A stretch of DNA of 64,000 nt from Nautilus pompilius (lineage: Eukaryota > Mollusca > Cephalopoda > Nautilida > Nautilidae). Shown here piece by piece: positions 47,986-59,760 of the stretch. Position numbers and translations under genes: made by a program. Under the pieces are notes generated by a model. That model searched no databases and was not told the origin of the DNA. It saw only the letters and a list, made by a program, of their open reading frames with translations. The stretch is from the NCBI GenBank assembly GCA_018389105.1, contig JACATO010000307.1, positions 1,575,001 through 1,639,000 on the forward strand. The letters run 5' to 3'. The stretch's first letter is position 1. Each line of letters starts with the position of its first letter.

Positions 47986-49307
47986 TACAGGTGCATCTCA
48001 AAAAATTAGAATATCGTGGAAGAGTTCAATATTTTTTGTCAGTTATTTCAGGAAGTGAAAACTGTATATATTCTAGACTCATTACATGTAAACTAAAATG
48101 TTTCAAGAATTTTTTAATTTTAATTTTGATAATTACGGCCTACAGCTAAAAAAAAAATAGAAAAAACATGCTGTAAGGGCTGGCTGTTCGCACAGTGCTG
48201 TATCAAAGCATATTCATGGAAAGTTGACTGGAAGGGAAAAGTGTGGTAGGAAAAGGTGCACAAACAAGAGGGATGACTGCAGCCTTGGGAGGATTGTCAA
48301 GCAAAGCCAATTCAAGAACTTGGGGAAACTTCACAAGGAGTGGACTGAGGTTGGAGTCAGTGCATCAAGAGCCACCACGCACGTGTGTCCAGGAAATGGG
48401 CTACAAGTGCCGCATTCCTAGTGTCAAGCCACTCCTGAACCAGAGACAACGTTGCTCAGTGGTCCAAAGTCCTCTTTTCAGATAAAAGTAAATTTTGCAT
48501 TTCATTTGGAAATCAAGGTCCCACGGTCTGGAGGAAGAGTGGACAGGCACAGAATCCAAGTTGCTTGAAGTCGAGTGTGAAGTTTCCAGTCAGTGATGAT
48601 TTCAGATGCCATGTCATCTGCTGGTGTTCGTCCACTGTGCTTTATCAAGTCCAAAGTCAATGCAGCCATCTACCAGGAGATTTTTGAGCAGTTCATGCTT
48701 CCATCTGCTAACAAGCTTTATGGAGATGCTGATTTCCTTTTCCAGCAGGATTTGGCACCTGCCCACATTGCCAAAACTACTAGTAACTGGTTTCTGACCA
48801 TGGTATTACTGTGCTTGATTGGCCAGCCAACTCGCCTGACCTGAACCCCATAGAGAATCTATGGGGTATTGTTAAGAGGAAGATGAGAGACACCAGACCC
48901 AACAATACAGATGAACTGAAGGCTGCTATCAAAGCAACCTGGGCTTCCATAACACCTCAGCAGTGCCACAGGCTGATCCCTTCCATGCCACACTGCATTG
49001 ATGCAATGATTCATGCAAAAGGAGCCCCGACCAAGTATTGAGTGCATGAATGAACATACTTTTCAAAGGATCGACATTTCTATATTATAAATCCTTTTTT
49101 TTTTAACTGATCTTATGAAATATTCTAATATTTTGAGATAGTGGATTTTTGGTTTTCCATCAAAATTAAAACAAAAAAAAAAAGGCTTGAAATATTTCAC
49201 TTTTGTGTAATGAGTCTAGAATATATAAAAGTTTCACTGTTTGAATTAAATTACGGAAAAAAAATGAACTCTTCCATGATATTCTAATTTTTTGAGATGC
49301 ACCTGTA
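47986..49307 (+). mobile_element. Tc1-like transposon of the AGGTGCATCTCAAAAAATTAG type
   Basis: TA-flanked, 1322 bases, with inverted termini CAGGTGCATCTCAAAAAATT at the left and the same at the right (AATTTTTTGAGATGCACCTG). The next stretch (AGAATATCGTGGAAGAGTTC) is also repeated at the right end with few changes. From memory, this terminus and the encoded protein closely resemble a Tc1 family widespread in teleost and some other vertebrate genomes. The element contains one decayed transposase gene on the plus strand. Confidence 0.94.
48210..49041 (+). pseudogene. Tc1-like transposase pseudogene (DD34E)
   Basis: N-terminal KLTGREKCGRKRCTNKRDDC and FKNLGKLHKEWTEVGVSASR carry the GRKR hinge and second helix-turn-helix. 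MGYKCRIPSVKPLLNQRQR follows, then a short deletion and WSKVLFSDKSKF (first catalytic Asp). Then GVRPLCFIKSKVNAAIYQEI and DFLFQQDLAPAHIAKTTSNW (second Asp). A single-base frameshift near 48805 leads into DWPANSPDLNPIENLWG (catalytic Glu) and ITPQQCHRLIPSMPHCIDAM, ending KGAPTKY at the stop 49039. Most of the family's roughly 340 residues are recognisable with few breaks, so this is a comparatively young copy. Confidence 0.92.
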
Positions 49308-50419
49308 TACATATAAATTTTTGAATGACTATATCTGGAATTAATTCAATGTTTTTGCTCAAATTTTGGGCAGAAAAAGTTGAGGCATTTATAAACATTT
49401 CTGTATGGTCATTTTGCATTATGTCAAGTCATATTGATTCTGGGTGGATGCAGTTATAGTCATTCTTGTACCCTGAAATGTAGCACCAGATGATATATCT
49501 GAAACGTAAAATATTATTACATTTTCTCATCACTGAACAAATTCCATGCAGTAGTTTTGGTACACATGCCCTCATTTCACTTGGAGTTGCAACAGTTATC
49601 CATGCCAAAATCCAAGATGGCCATCATTATCAAGGCAACAGTTTGGCTTAAGTAAAAAATACTATGTGCTTTTGAATTTGTTGGATGCCTAGATAACACA
49701 TACTAAGTTACATGAAAAATATCTTCAAAAAATAAATAAATAAATGATCTCAAGTGCTGATCTCTTAATTTACAATTAAAGTTTTAAAGGAAAATTCTTT
49801 GTTTTCTAGTATGATCATTTTGTTTCATATTTTAATTGTAAGTTTATTTATTATTTTATTGGAAAATTAATGCAGTCTTTGACTGACATAACAACAGAAA
49901 GGCTTGCTTAATTTAACAAGAATCAAGTACTCTGTGTGTGTGTGTGTGTGTGTGGTTAGCTGGTAAGATGTACAATTTCTCCATAAAAATTATGAAAATA
50001 ACATTTAATAAGGATTACAATTGGGTAATGTAATTTGTTTTTGTTTTTTTAATAGTTAAAATGCATTTACCAGCTTTTTGGTATTTTCCATTACATGTTA
50101 AGGGGCATTCTGTGGAAACCATTGCCATTAAATGAGTGTTTTTATGGAACAGCTAGAAAAAGTATAATAGGTTCTTTAAATTAAAAAATGGAAACAAGTT
50201 TAAGCAATTACTTTTTAAATAAGCCTTACAACAAATGAAGAAAATATCTGTCAGTAAACTCACTTGGAAACTTTTAAATACTTTTATATATTGAGATTTT
50301 ACTTAAGTAAATAAACACACCCTGAAACTCAAATAGGTCATTCCATTCACATGATAAACACATGTGCATGCTATAGAAACAGATACAAGATAGAGAAAGC
50401 CTCAACAGTCATGGCATGA
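49308..50419. other. AT-rich spacer with a (TG)n microsatellite
   Basis: A (TG)n run of about 11 units lies at 49933-49954. No gene was recognised. Confidence 0.5.
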
Positions 50420-50760
50420 AAATGTTGGTTCATTGAAACTGATGGACTTTCAAAGGGAGAGGAGTAATTGGATGCTGGTAGGAGCCAGCAGGAAATTTCT
50501 TCATGCACAAATTGGATACCAAAACCCTACAAAACAAGTGCTTTGTCTTTTAAAAAAAGCCACGAAAATTTAAACTTGATAATTTCTTGAAAATTTGACC
50601 AAATATGTGCTTGTCCACAAGAACCATTAGTTGTCATCTCCATAGCCTGTGGTACAACAGAAGAATGGCAAGATGCAAGCCACTTCTCAAACCACACACT
50701 GACTTAAATGAGCAAGGTAAATGCTACCGTATCCTTCTACTTTTTTGAAAAGATATTTTT
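50420..50760 (+). mobile_element. Tc1-like relic, N-terminal part only
   Basis: The plus strand gives LTDFQRGRVIGMLVGASRKF (about 50440-50500), like the LTDFERG.IVG.R.AGAS first helix-turn-helix of Tc1 transposases. After frame shifts comes RTISCHLHSLWYNRRMARCK followed by PLL (50620-50690), like the VS.RTV.RHL...G...R.A..KPLL second DNA-binding block. No catalytic domain follows, so this is a truncated fossil. Confidence 0.65.
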
Positions 50761-53700
50761 TTCCAGTGAATGATTGTTTTTCAGTTTTCAGATAATGGTT
50801 GTTTATTGGGGTTGTTTCATCATCTATCACAGGTATTTTCATTGAACTATCTGTAAACCATGACAAAATATAGCGTGCAGTCTAGCTATTATGATGCAGT
50901 ATGTAATTTGGACCATTGGATATCACACCTAGTGATCAGCAAAAACTATAATTTCTGCTTGACACATTAACATTCTTTAAAAGGATCTTCTGCCTATGTC
51001 TGTAGGCATCTGTCCAGAAAGGACAATACTTTTATGATCAGTGCCCCACCCAGCTCATCCTGTCTATGTATGACAAATTTTCCATGAGTACATTATTTAG
51101 TGTGAACACAACATTGGTTAGCTCTTAAACAAGCAAGATGAAGTCTGTTTATGACTTAGAATGATTAATGTTAGGGTGAAATTACATAATGCTAAATCTT
51201 CTATCTTTCCACTAACATTTAATGTAATTTCAGCATATGCAAATATTTTCATTTAAAATCATTGCATTTTTAAGTTAGTTTATCAGCATTTAGATCATAA
51301 ATAATGTATATTTAAATGGTTATGAAGTTCTTATCTACTGGTAACTTTTCAACTCAAGGTATAACATTAAGAATTCATTAATCTAAATTTAATGTAAAAA
51401 AAGTAAATATCTAGGTACAAATCAGAATAATGCAAGATTAGTTTTGCTTTTTTTGTGTGCAATGGGGGGGGGGTTTACAGTTCTAACATCCTGGTACAGA
51501 CAGGCTTAAATTTTTAAAAAAGATAACACTCAGACTATGCTTTCATTTCTCAACAAACAGCATTCCTAGAATTAAATTCAAATTATTATCTATATTAAAT
51601 GAGTTTGGTATATAATACTGAAGACTGTACATTCAGATTTACTGTAGTTTCTTTCTAAGTGGATTGATGAAAGTTTTCACTCTCTCATTTCACAACATCC
51701 TTTATGTTCTCTAATCTTTAGTCTTTGTTAACAACATAAATAAACATTTCAGGAGCACTTTAGCTACCATTAATCAACACTGCCACCTAATGCTCTTCAC
51801 AATCTGAAAGCATCTCTAACCTTAACTTGCACTGTGTCATCTTGAAGCTTCATCTGTTGTGGTAAACATGGGGCAACTTAATGCATGTAAGAAATCTTAA
51901 CATAGAAACATGTAGACAGCTGAGAAAGGGGGTCTTGATCCCTTTCATCGAGATCATAATGAATCTTGATGTGCTGTAAAAGACTGTAAGCTTTAGTCTG
52001 TTGGTAAATATGTTTGTTGATTATAAATAATTTGTTGCAATAAATCTTAAATTTGCTACTACAACATGGCTTTGTGTCAGATGTTGATCATGTGCCATTG
52101 GCTAGGGAGATTTGAAACTATCATTGGGAAAAGATCAAAAAAGGTTGTTTATTTTTTAAAATAATATAGTTGCTGATGCGGATTATTCTAGGCAGTGAAA
52201 AACAGACCCCTTTAAGTATGAAATAAGAAAAATAAAATTTACATTTCTCTTGAACTGAACATTGTGTGTAACTTTGAATGGCTGTACTTTCACTATTCAT
52301 GTATTAAAACAAAGAAAAATGCAATTAAGGTTATGAGTATAAAGACTGAACTGCAAAAGATTGGATGTTTAAAAAATAAACATTCTTTTTATTTTTGCTT
52401 TGTTAATGAGGTTTTTATAAGCTTTTAGCATTTCTTTTTGAAGATTTATTCTTCTAGGAATATTATTAATATTTCATGTTAAGAAAGCTTATATCAGTTA
52501 TACTGTGATATAGTACTATATACAAAGTTTTTAAAAATCATTTACTTATTATTGACAACTGAGTTTGGATATCAAAACAGAGAATTCATTATAGCTTCAG
52601 CTTAGCTAACAGATAAAATCCGTCTTTTTTTCATCTTGGTGTATACAGGTTAGAATAAATTTCCAGTGATCAAGTTTAAGAATTCTAATTCACCAGAGGT
52701 ACAATTTCAGATATACTTCCTAATATTATAACTTTTATGTGATCAACAATACCAATAAAAGACTAGATATCCCTACGCGTTTATTTTATTATCTTTTTTT
52801 TTTTTTTAATTTTTTTTTCCTATTCCCTAAGATCACAATTATCCAATATGTTTACTAAGGATTTGTTTTAAGTACAACTTTCAATTCCTTCATGTGCAAT
52901 ATTTTAGATTCTGTATTGGGAATTTTTTTGTTTTTTTAAATATATCAGAATCTTATGCAGGCAAGACAAACTCTCACAGTATGGTTTTTACTAATATAAG
53001 AAATATGTTTAGTTCTACCAGCTTGCCTTTTTAAGAAATTAGGAATGCTTTTAAGCTTTCATTGTTATCAGATACCACATTGAGTACAAAAGAGTAAGTA
53101 AAAACAGTGCTTTAATGTAGCATTGTACTTTACTTTTAGGTGTATTGCATTTGAAATATTAGTTTTAAGGAATGAAAAAATATCATGAGAAAAAAGATTA
53201 GTAATTGATAAATTGTGTGTGTGTGTGTGTGTGTAGTGAATATTAGAATAATAAGTTGTGGTAAAATGGTGCAGCATCAGAACAGTATATTTCTTTGGTA
53301 GCAGCCAAGAATAAAATTTTGAGGTGATTATACTGATTCAGCAACTTACTTTTGTTTTGTTGTTATTTATTTTTTGCATTCTCTTTCATCTTATTTATTT
53401 TTATAGATTCTTCCATATTTTTTTAACTGCACTCAGAAGATATTTTGTAAGTTTCTTTTAATTCACATAAAAACCTGCTAATATGCATCTTTTTGACACA
53501 ATGTAAATTTAGATTTTTTAAATAAAGTGCATATGTTCTGAGATCTAGTTAACTCTCTTGGTTGTTAAAGCAGTGACTTGCATATAGGGTCAGGTCATTT
53601 GATAATTTGGTGAAACAGTAGCAGATGAAGTTGTATTTTTCTCTAAATGTTAATGATTCTTATTTAGAAAATTCCAAAAAAAACTAAAAGATAAAAAGAA

Positions 53701-55711
53701 CAAGAACACTTCATTCATGATGGCTACATAAATTTCCAGGAAAGAAAATGCCTTAAAATAATGAAATGCATAATAACAAATAGTTTAGCTAAAAAAGAAA
53801 GTAAATTGTAGATATTATTTTGCTTTTATTTTAATTTAAGCCACATATGTATTTTTATGACTAAATATGTAGAGATAAATACATTTGTGGAAAATGATTT
53901 AAAATTGGTATTTGGATTTTCCATTGCATACTTTTGTATATGAAATAAGTGATAAAGAGTTTTATATTTGACTCAGAAAATATATAGTAACCTTCTATAA
54001 GTAGTGCTAAGACTAATTTATACAAAATTTTTGTACAGAATATTGTTTGTTTGTAAAATGCACCAAAGGAAACATTTTAATATTGAAAAAAAAAACACAA
54101 AATGCTAAAGAAGCTATATGCACTTCCTATAAAATTATACTTCAGCATCATCTTCATTATCTTTGAATTACTTTTGGAAACTTGCTTTTTTACATTTCCT
54201 TTGATTGAAGGCCTCTTACTATTGTTTTCATGTCGGCACATCAATAAGAAAAATAAATTTTATATATTTGGTATACATTTAAAATATTTTTGATGTTTCG
54301 CCAATGGAATGATATACACCATTCTTCTGACTGAATTATACATATTGGAATGGTTTAAAAAAGCTTTCAGGCCAAAAATATATACTTTTTGGTTTGTTTT
54401 TTTTTTTCTTGTTTAGCAATTACCAAATAAACATCTAACCTTGTGGCTATAATATATATTACTTTCAAAATGTTGTTTTTCTTTTAAGTATTTCATGAAG
54501 AACCATAGTTGTGCTGACTGGAACCATTAAATCTGAAAATAATGTGTGTTATGATTTTAGACATAAAAATGTGCATATTTGAAGAAAACTGTATTGCATA
54601 TTGTAGGAATTATAAATGCAGCATTCATAATGAGATAAGAAAACTATAACATTTTCATTGTGGGTTTTTGTTTCATGCCATCACATCATTTGGCACATAT
54701 TAACTGATGATCTGAATTTGTTGTTCTGGGAATAAGTTTAATTTTGAATCAAGTTGTAGGAAAATGTCATTTGTTGAGTCCAATTTGTTTTTTTGTTAAG
54801 GATGAGGTATTCTTTTCTCTGGTTACGTTTTATCCATAACATTTACTAATGCTGCAGCACAAAATGTTTACCCTAAAAAAACTGTTATTTAAAATTCATA
54901 ATTTTATCAACAACTTAACATATATACCTTAAAAGAGGGGAAAATAAGATATTTGCTAAAATACAAAACTTAAATATTATTTGATGTAACAGAATGTCTT
55001 ATTTTAATCCAATAAAGTAGCAGCTATGGATACAAGACATTTTCTTTATACTAGCAAAGATGTTTGGCAAGCACTTCTATAATTCTTATTTGTTCCAAGT
55101 ATGACATTCATAATATCTTGCATTTTTCCAAATTCCTTATGATGTCACTTTATTGTCAAATCTCCAGAGGCTGTAGATGTTATTAGCAACTTCCATAGAC
55201 ATTTATTCCAATAAATCTTTGATAGACATTAGTGCATATGCAGCTTTCACAGACACACTAAAATAAATACACAAACTCAAATATGCCATCAAGCTTGTCA
55301 TTGGTTTTCTTTTTTTTTCATTATTATTATTATTAACTCAAAGAAATCTATAAATTTTAATATCTGTTGCCTGAAATGACAGCTAAATGGTTCTGTTTGT
55401 CAACTTAGCAAATAGTACTTTTTATATAAAAAGCACATCTAAAAATTAATTAAACTTGTAAAAAAAAAAAAACAAACTGACAGCATTGAATATTTTATTA
55501 TTAACCATCTTTAGTGTAGATACTTTGATAATTAAAGTGCAAAGAACTCTTAGTAATACTTGAGAGAAAGTTCCTGAAAAATCTGTATGCAAATAACTTT
55601 CATTTATCAGTATCTTTTACTGACTAGTCATGAATTTAAAAGTTTGAAGTTTTTTTTCATTAATACCCTCTTTACAAATCCATTGATGCATAGCTCATTG
55701 CATAGTTTTAT
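50761..55711. other. intron-like AT-rich DNA, nothing identified
   Basis: Nearly 5 kb without a recognised domain. A (GT)n run sits at 53214-53234 and T-runs at about 52794-52818. Short open frames are AT-driven. Confidence 0.5.
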
Positions 55712-56787
55712 TAGGTTGTTACAAAGGTTTGTCTGTTTTTTTTTACCACAATAATGAGACTTCATATCGTTGCTGAACTTGAAGTTTATTAATTAAAAGA
55801 AGTCCCATTACAATCAATGCACTTCTGCCAACAAGTTAAAAGCGCATTTATACCATTTTGGCAAAAATCTGCATTTCTGGAGTCGATAAACTGTTGGAAG
55901 GCAGTTTAAATTGCTGTTTTGTTGGAGAAGAATTTCCCATGGAAGAATCAGTCGAGGTGCTTTAAAAGGCGGTAGTCTGTGAAAGAAAGGTCTGGTGAAT
56001 AGGTTGGGTGAGGGAGAACTCGTATCCCAACATGTTCAGTTTCTGAAGAGTCACTTTTGCAACATGAGGATGAGCATTGTCATGGAGCAGAATTGGGCCT
56101 CTTCAATTCACCAATGCTGGCTATCATTGGGAGAGTTTCTGATGAACAACATTTAATGCATGGCAGTATTTTTCAGCTGTGGTCATTTTTGTTTCTTATG
56201 ACAAGCAAAAAGTAAATCCCCAATCAACAATTTTGTTGTTGATCAAACTGGTGAGGCACCCATTTGTCAAGCTTTTTAACCTTGCTGATTGTGTCAAGAT
56301 GCTGGGAAACAGTTTCAGTGCTTATGTCAAGTTCTCCAGCAATTTCTCACACTTTTTTTGGATTGGGTTCAACTAAGGCTTTCAGACCATCATCATCACA
56401 GATGGAAGGATGTCTGCTATGTTCCTTATCTTCGAGGCTCACATCTCATTATTGAAACTCTGCAAACCATCGTTGTACTGTGCGCTCATTTGCTGTGTCC
56501 TCGCCCTGTGCTGGCTTAATGTTACGAGTTGCCTCGCTCGTTTTGTGGCATGGTTTGAACTTGTGAAGCAAAATGGCACAAAATTCTTTTCTATCCACAC
56601 TCCACTCAGAACCCTGAAATAAATATCCATTTTATGATTTTTAAAAAGGTAGATTTTGTATAACGTATGCCAAAGCACACACTACAAAACGATATATAAC
56701 TTACCTACATACACCTTCACAAGCATGCAAAAAATGAACCCCAAATTAGCGTAATATAAAAACCGGCAAAACTTTTGTAATGACCTA
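55712..56787 (-). mobile_element. mariner transposon (SETMAR/Hsmar1-type), internally deleted
   Basis: TA-flanked, 1076 bases, shorter than the usual 1.3 kb. Ends read TTAGGTTGTTACAAAGGTTT at the left and, reversed from the right, TTAGGTCATTACAAAAGTTT. This TTAGGT..... AAAAGT form is that of the Hsmar1/cecropia-type mariners. The transposase runs on the minus strand and lacks a central piece. Confidence 0.87.
55800..56620 (-). pseudogene. SETMAR-type mariner transposase pseudogene
   Basis: Minus-strand pieces in order: NHATKRARQLVTLSQHRART and NERTVQRWFAEF-type frames (56540-56440), LKALVEPNPKKV and EIAGELDISTETVSQHLDTI followed by SKVKKLDKWVPHQ (56390-56240). Then the sequence jumps to TAEKYCHALNVVHQK (about 56145-56190), LHDNAHPHVAKVTLQKLN (about 56040-56095, second Asp) and YSPDLSFTDYRLLKHLD (about 55950-56000, third Asp). 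WQKCIDCNGTSF closes it (about 55800-55840). The part around the first catalytic Asp is missing, which explains the short element. Frameshifts separate the blocks. Confidence 0.85.
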
Positions 56788-59529
56788 ACATAAAAAACTG
56801 GCATCTTTTTGAAAATTTAAGCCATTGTGGCTTGCATTTTGCTTCACTATTTCACATGTCTACATGCATGATCCACTTCTTTCCAGATATTTGTTTATTG
56901 ATGGTTTGGTAGGTTTTCTACAAACATCACTACTACAATGACACTATACAATATAGGCATTGCTTTGATGGGAAAATCTATTGTATGATCCTTTTAAGCC
57001 TGTTTACACACACAGACATTTATATATATATATATATATATTCTAATAGTTCACAGACAACATATAATAATAGTAATCACATGTCATTGAATGTACTATA
57101 ATAGAATATGAATTTTGTCTGTCTAGTAGCCCTTCATAGGCATATGGCGTTATAGTAAAAAAAATTGTTTCTACATTTTAGAAATTGCTTATTGTTGATG
57201 ATGATATTCATTTTGTAAGTTTAAAATAAACACTGTGTGGTAAACTTGTTCATATTTGTATTTACATCACTTTAGGTAAACTTTTCCATTTGTCAGATCT
57301 CACCACAAGTTTAGAAGTCACTACCTCAACCAGTAATTCAAAGAAATTTAAATCTCTCAAGCTCACATGAAATAAATAAACTAGCATTATTTATCTCAGT
57401 ACTTTTCTTTTATTCTGTTCTTTTTATTATATCATTCTGCAATTTCTGTTCTTGAAAAAAAAAAACATTTCCACTATGGAATTTCTTTGAAAATGTTGCA
57501 ATATGTTCTGTTTAACATTTACAAGACAAATGTAAACCACAAAGAAAAATTTCTTGAACTCAGTTTGTTAGCAGTGCATGACTTCCTATTTCAACTTCCA
57601 TAATTTAAGTTTATCCTATACAAGCTGGTAATATTTGTTGAGGTTTAAATTTATTGAATTCTTGAAACCTACCATAGTTGTATTGTAATTTTCAGATTTT
57701 TTGAGTATTTAGACAAGAAAAGCAAGTCTTTTCCGAAATTTTGCTCCATACATTAACTTATCACCACCTACTTTGTTGTCTGGAGAATGATAGTCACATG
57801 ACTGAAAGAGTTTCATTTGGGAGCCATTCTTAAATCAACATAAAATAATGCACTAAATACTACCACAAACTATGAAGGTAGGCCTAGTGAGATTATTTGG
57901 CTTGTATTTATTCAGAATTTTCACATTTAATCTCTAAAAGGAATGCCAAGAAATGGTTGCTATTCTGTTAATCAATCACTAAGATAAAATTCATATTTCA
58001 CTAGGAAATAAATTAATTTTTTCTCATTATAGGTGATGGAAGATTTTAACAACAAAAAAGGTGTCTTTTGGGCTTACCTATTTAGAAAAACTGCTATTTT
58101 ATCTACAGACATATGCTAATCTATATAAGAGCTGATCAGGTTATTAATCTGTTTTAGAGTGAAACAATTTTATGTGCTGACAGATTTGTTGCATCTCAGA
58201 AAACTTCATTTCATTAAAATCTGCAAAATATTATTTGAGGATAGTTTCGTTTCCTGTCTCTCAAGGGAATTCCATTGTTTACTTTCATACAATAAGTCAA
58301 GATTTAGGCCTGAAATTCTTAAGTGCTTATCCACTTCTCTGTATTTCTCTAGTTGTCACAATAAGTACATTCCTAAAAGTTCTTGGAGATTCTAATCATA
58401 AAATATTTTCTTACAAATTAGTTTGCTTTTAATAATTCAAAATTCTATACTTATTAGATTAATTAAAATTTAACTTTTTATTAAAAATAATTTGAAACTT
58501 TTGAAATTTTTTTTTAAAATTATCATTTTATTTTATAATAAAGGGAATATAGTAAATTTCAGTTTGTCCTTTAGTTATTGCTGTAAACTAAGTACATTTT
58601 GTCAAGATTAAGATTTGCAACATTTTGTTAGATTCAAACTTTGGTTGTAATGGAGTCATAGACTTGATCAGATGAAAAGATAGTTTAAACATTTGTTTGC
58701 ACTCTTTCAGTTTTTAAAAATGTATATTTATTTATTAATGAAGCTTATTATATCATCCATGGCTGAAGATAAATTATTGGTGGGGTTGGAAAAAGAAGTA
58801 GCAAGCACATGCATGTGTGTGCTGTTAGTTTGGTGTTTTTGCCCATTCTTGAAGAACTGAGATGATGTTTTTAGTTTTTCAGTTATTATATTTTACCACT
58901 CTTTATTTGTCTTATTATTACATACCATACAATAAAAGAGATTCATTTGATAAATTCTGTGGGGAAGGTAATTAAATTAAAATAAACATATATCATTTCT
59001 TTTTCTAATTACGTTTCTCACTTGATTTTTTTTAATTTAGAAAATTGTTTATGAATATTGTTTAATGTTTTGTGATATAGCACCAAGGCTCTTATCTAAT
59101 AAACATTGGACATGGATTGAATTTTATGGTTCCATATTTAGAACTAAATATGTTTACTAGGATATCCATTTTAACAAACACCCAGCTGTGATGTTATTTT
59201 TTTTTAATCTTGAAAGCATTCATAAAAACATCTGAGTGGACTTAAATAAATGTGGTACTGACCAATTAAGTAAAAAAAGCAGTGTTTGATTGACCATAGT
59301 TTTGCTGAATATCACTGTCAGCTTTAAAATAAACACCTTGCATTAGAAACACATTCTCTAAAAAGGATTTCCAAAAATGTAATCTTCTAAATTTCAGTTT
59401 TCATAAGTTCTAGATTAAAAGAATGTATAGCTAATTAAGATTGATCCCACACCACACGCATGTAAGTAGTAAAAAAAAAAAAATGTAAGTAATATCAAAA
59501 ATCAAATTTATTTAACTTTTCTCATAAAG
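56788..59529. other. intron-like AT-rich DNA with a (TA)n microsatellite
   Basis: A (TA)n run lies at 57019-57041. No gene or transposon domain was recognised. Confidence 0.5.
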
Positions 59530-59760
59530 TTAACATACTTAGAGCAGGGTGATTAAACAGGAGTGAATTTTCTTTTCCAGATGCAATTTTAAGCTCTTAT
59601 GAATGCATTGGATGATCTTGCCCATGTAGGCAACCTAACATGGCTGACACTTTACACAGTAAACAACATGTACTCTGTGCAGGAGTGGAATTATTTATGG
59701 TACCTTTTTTATCATTAAGGAAATCATTATTAAAGCCTTGTGCTTTAAATTTATTTGTGT
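59530..59760 (-). mobile_element. possible Penelope-like element fragment (GIY-YIG remnant)
   Basis: On the minus strand HVVYCVKCQPC, a stop, then AYMGKIIQCIHKSLKLHLEK (about 59560-59680) resembles the GIY-YIG nuclease pattern of Penelope-like retroelements (VVY.I.C..C...YVG.T.R.L..R...H). Only this piece is visible and no reverse transcriptase was found next to it, so the call is tentative. Confidence 0.42.

Noticed and set aside
52110-52150. ETIIGKR.KK-like codons resembling the missing EVGSIIGKKG microexon
   Set aside because: No AG acceptor or GT donor at suitable positions and the Val-Gly-Ser residues do not match; most likely chance.
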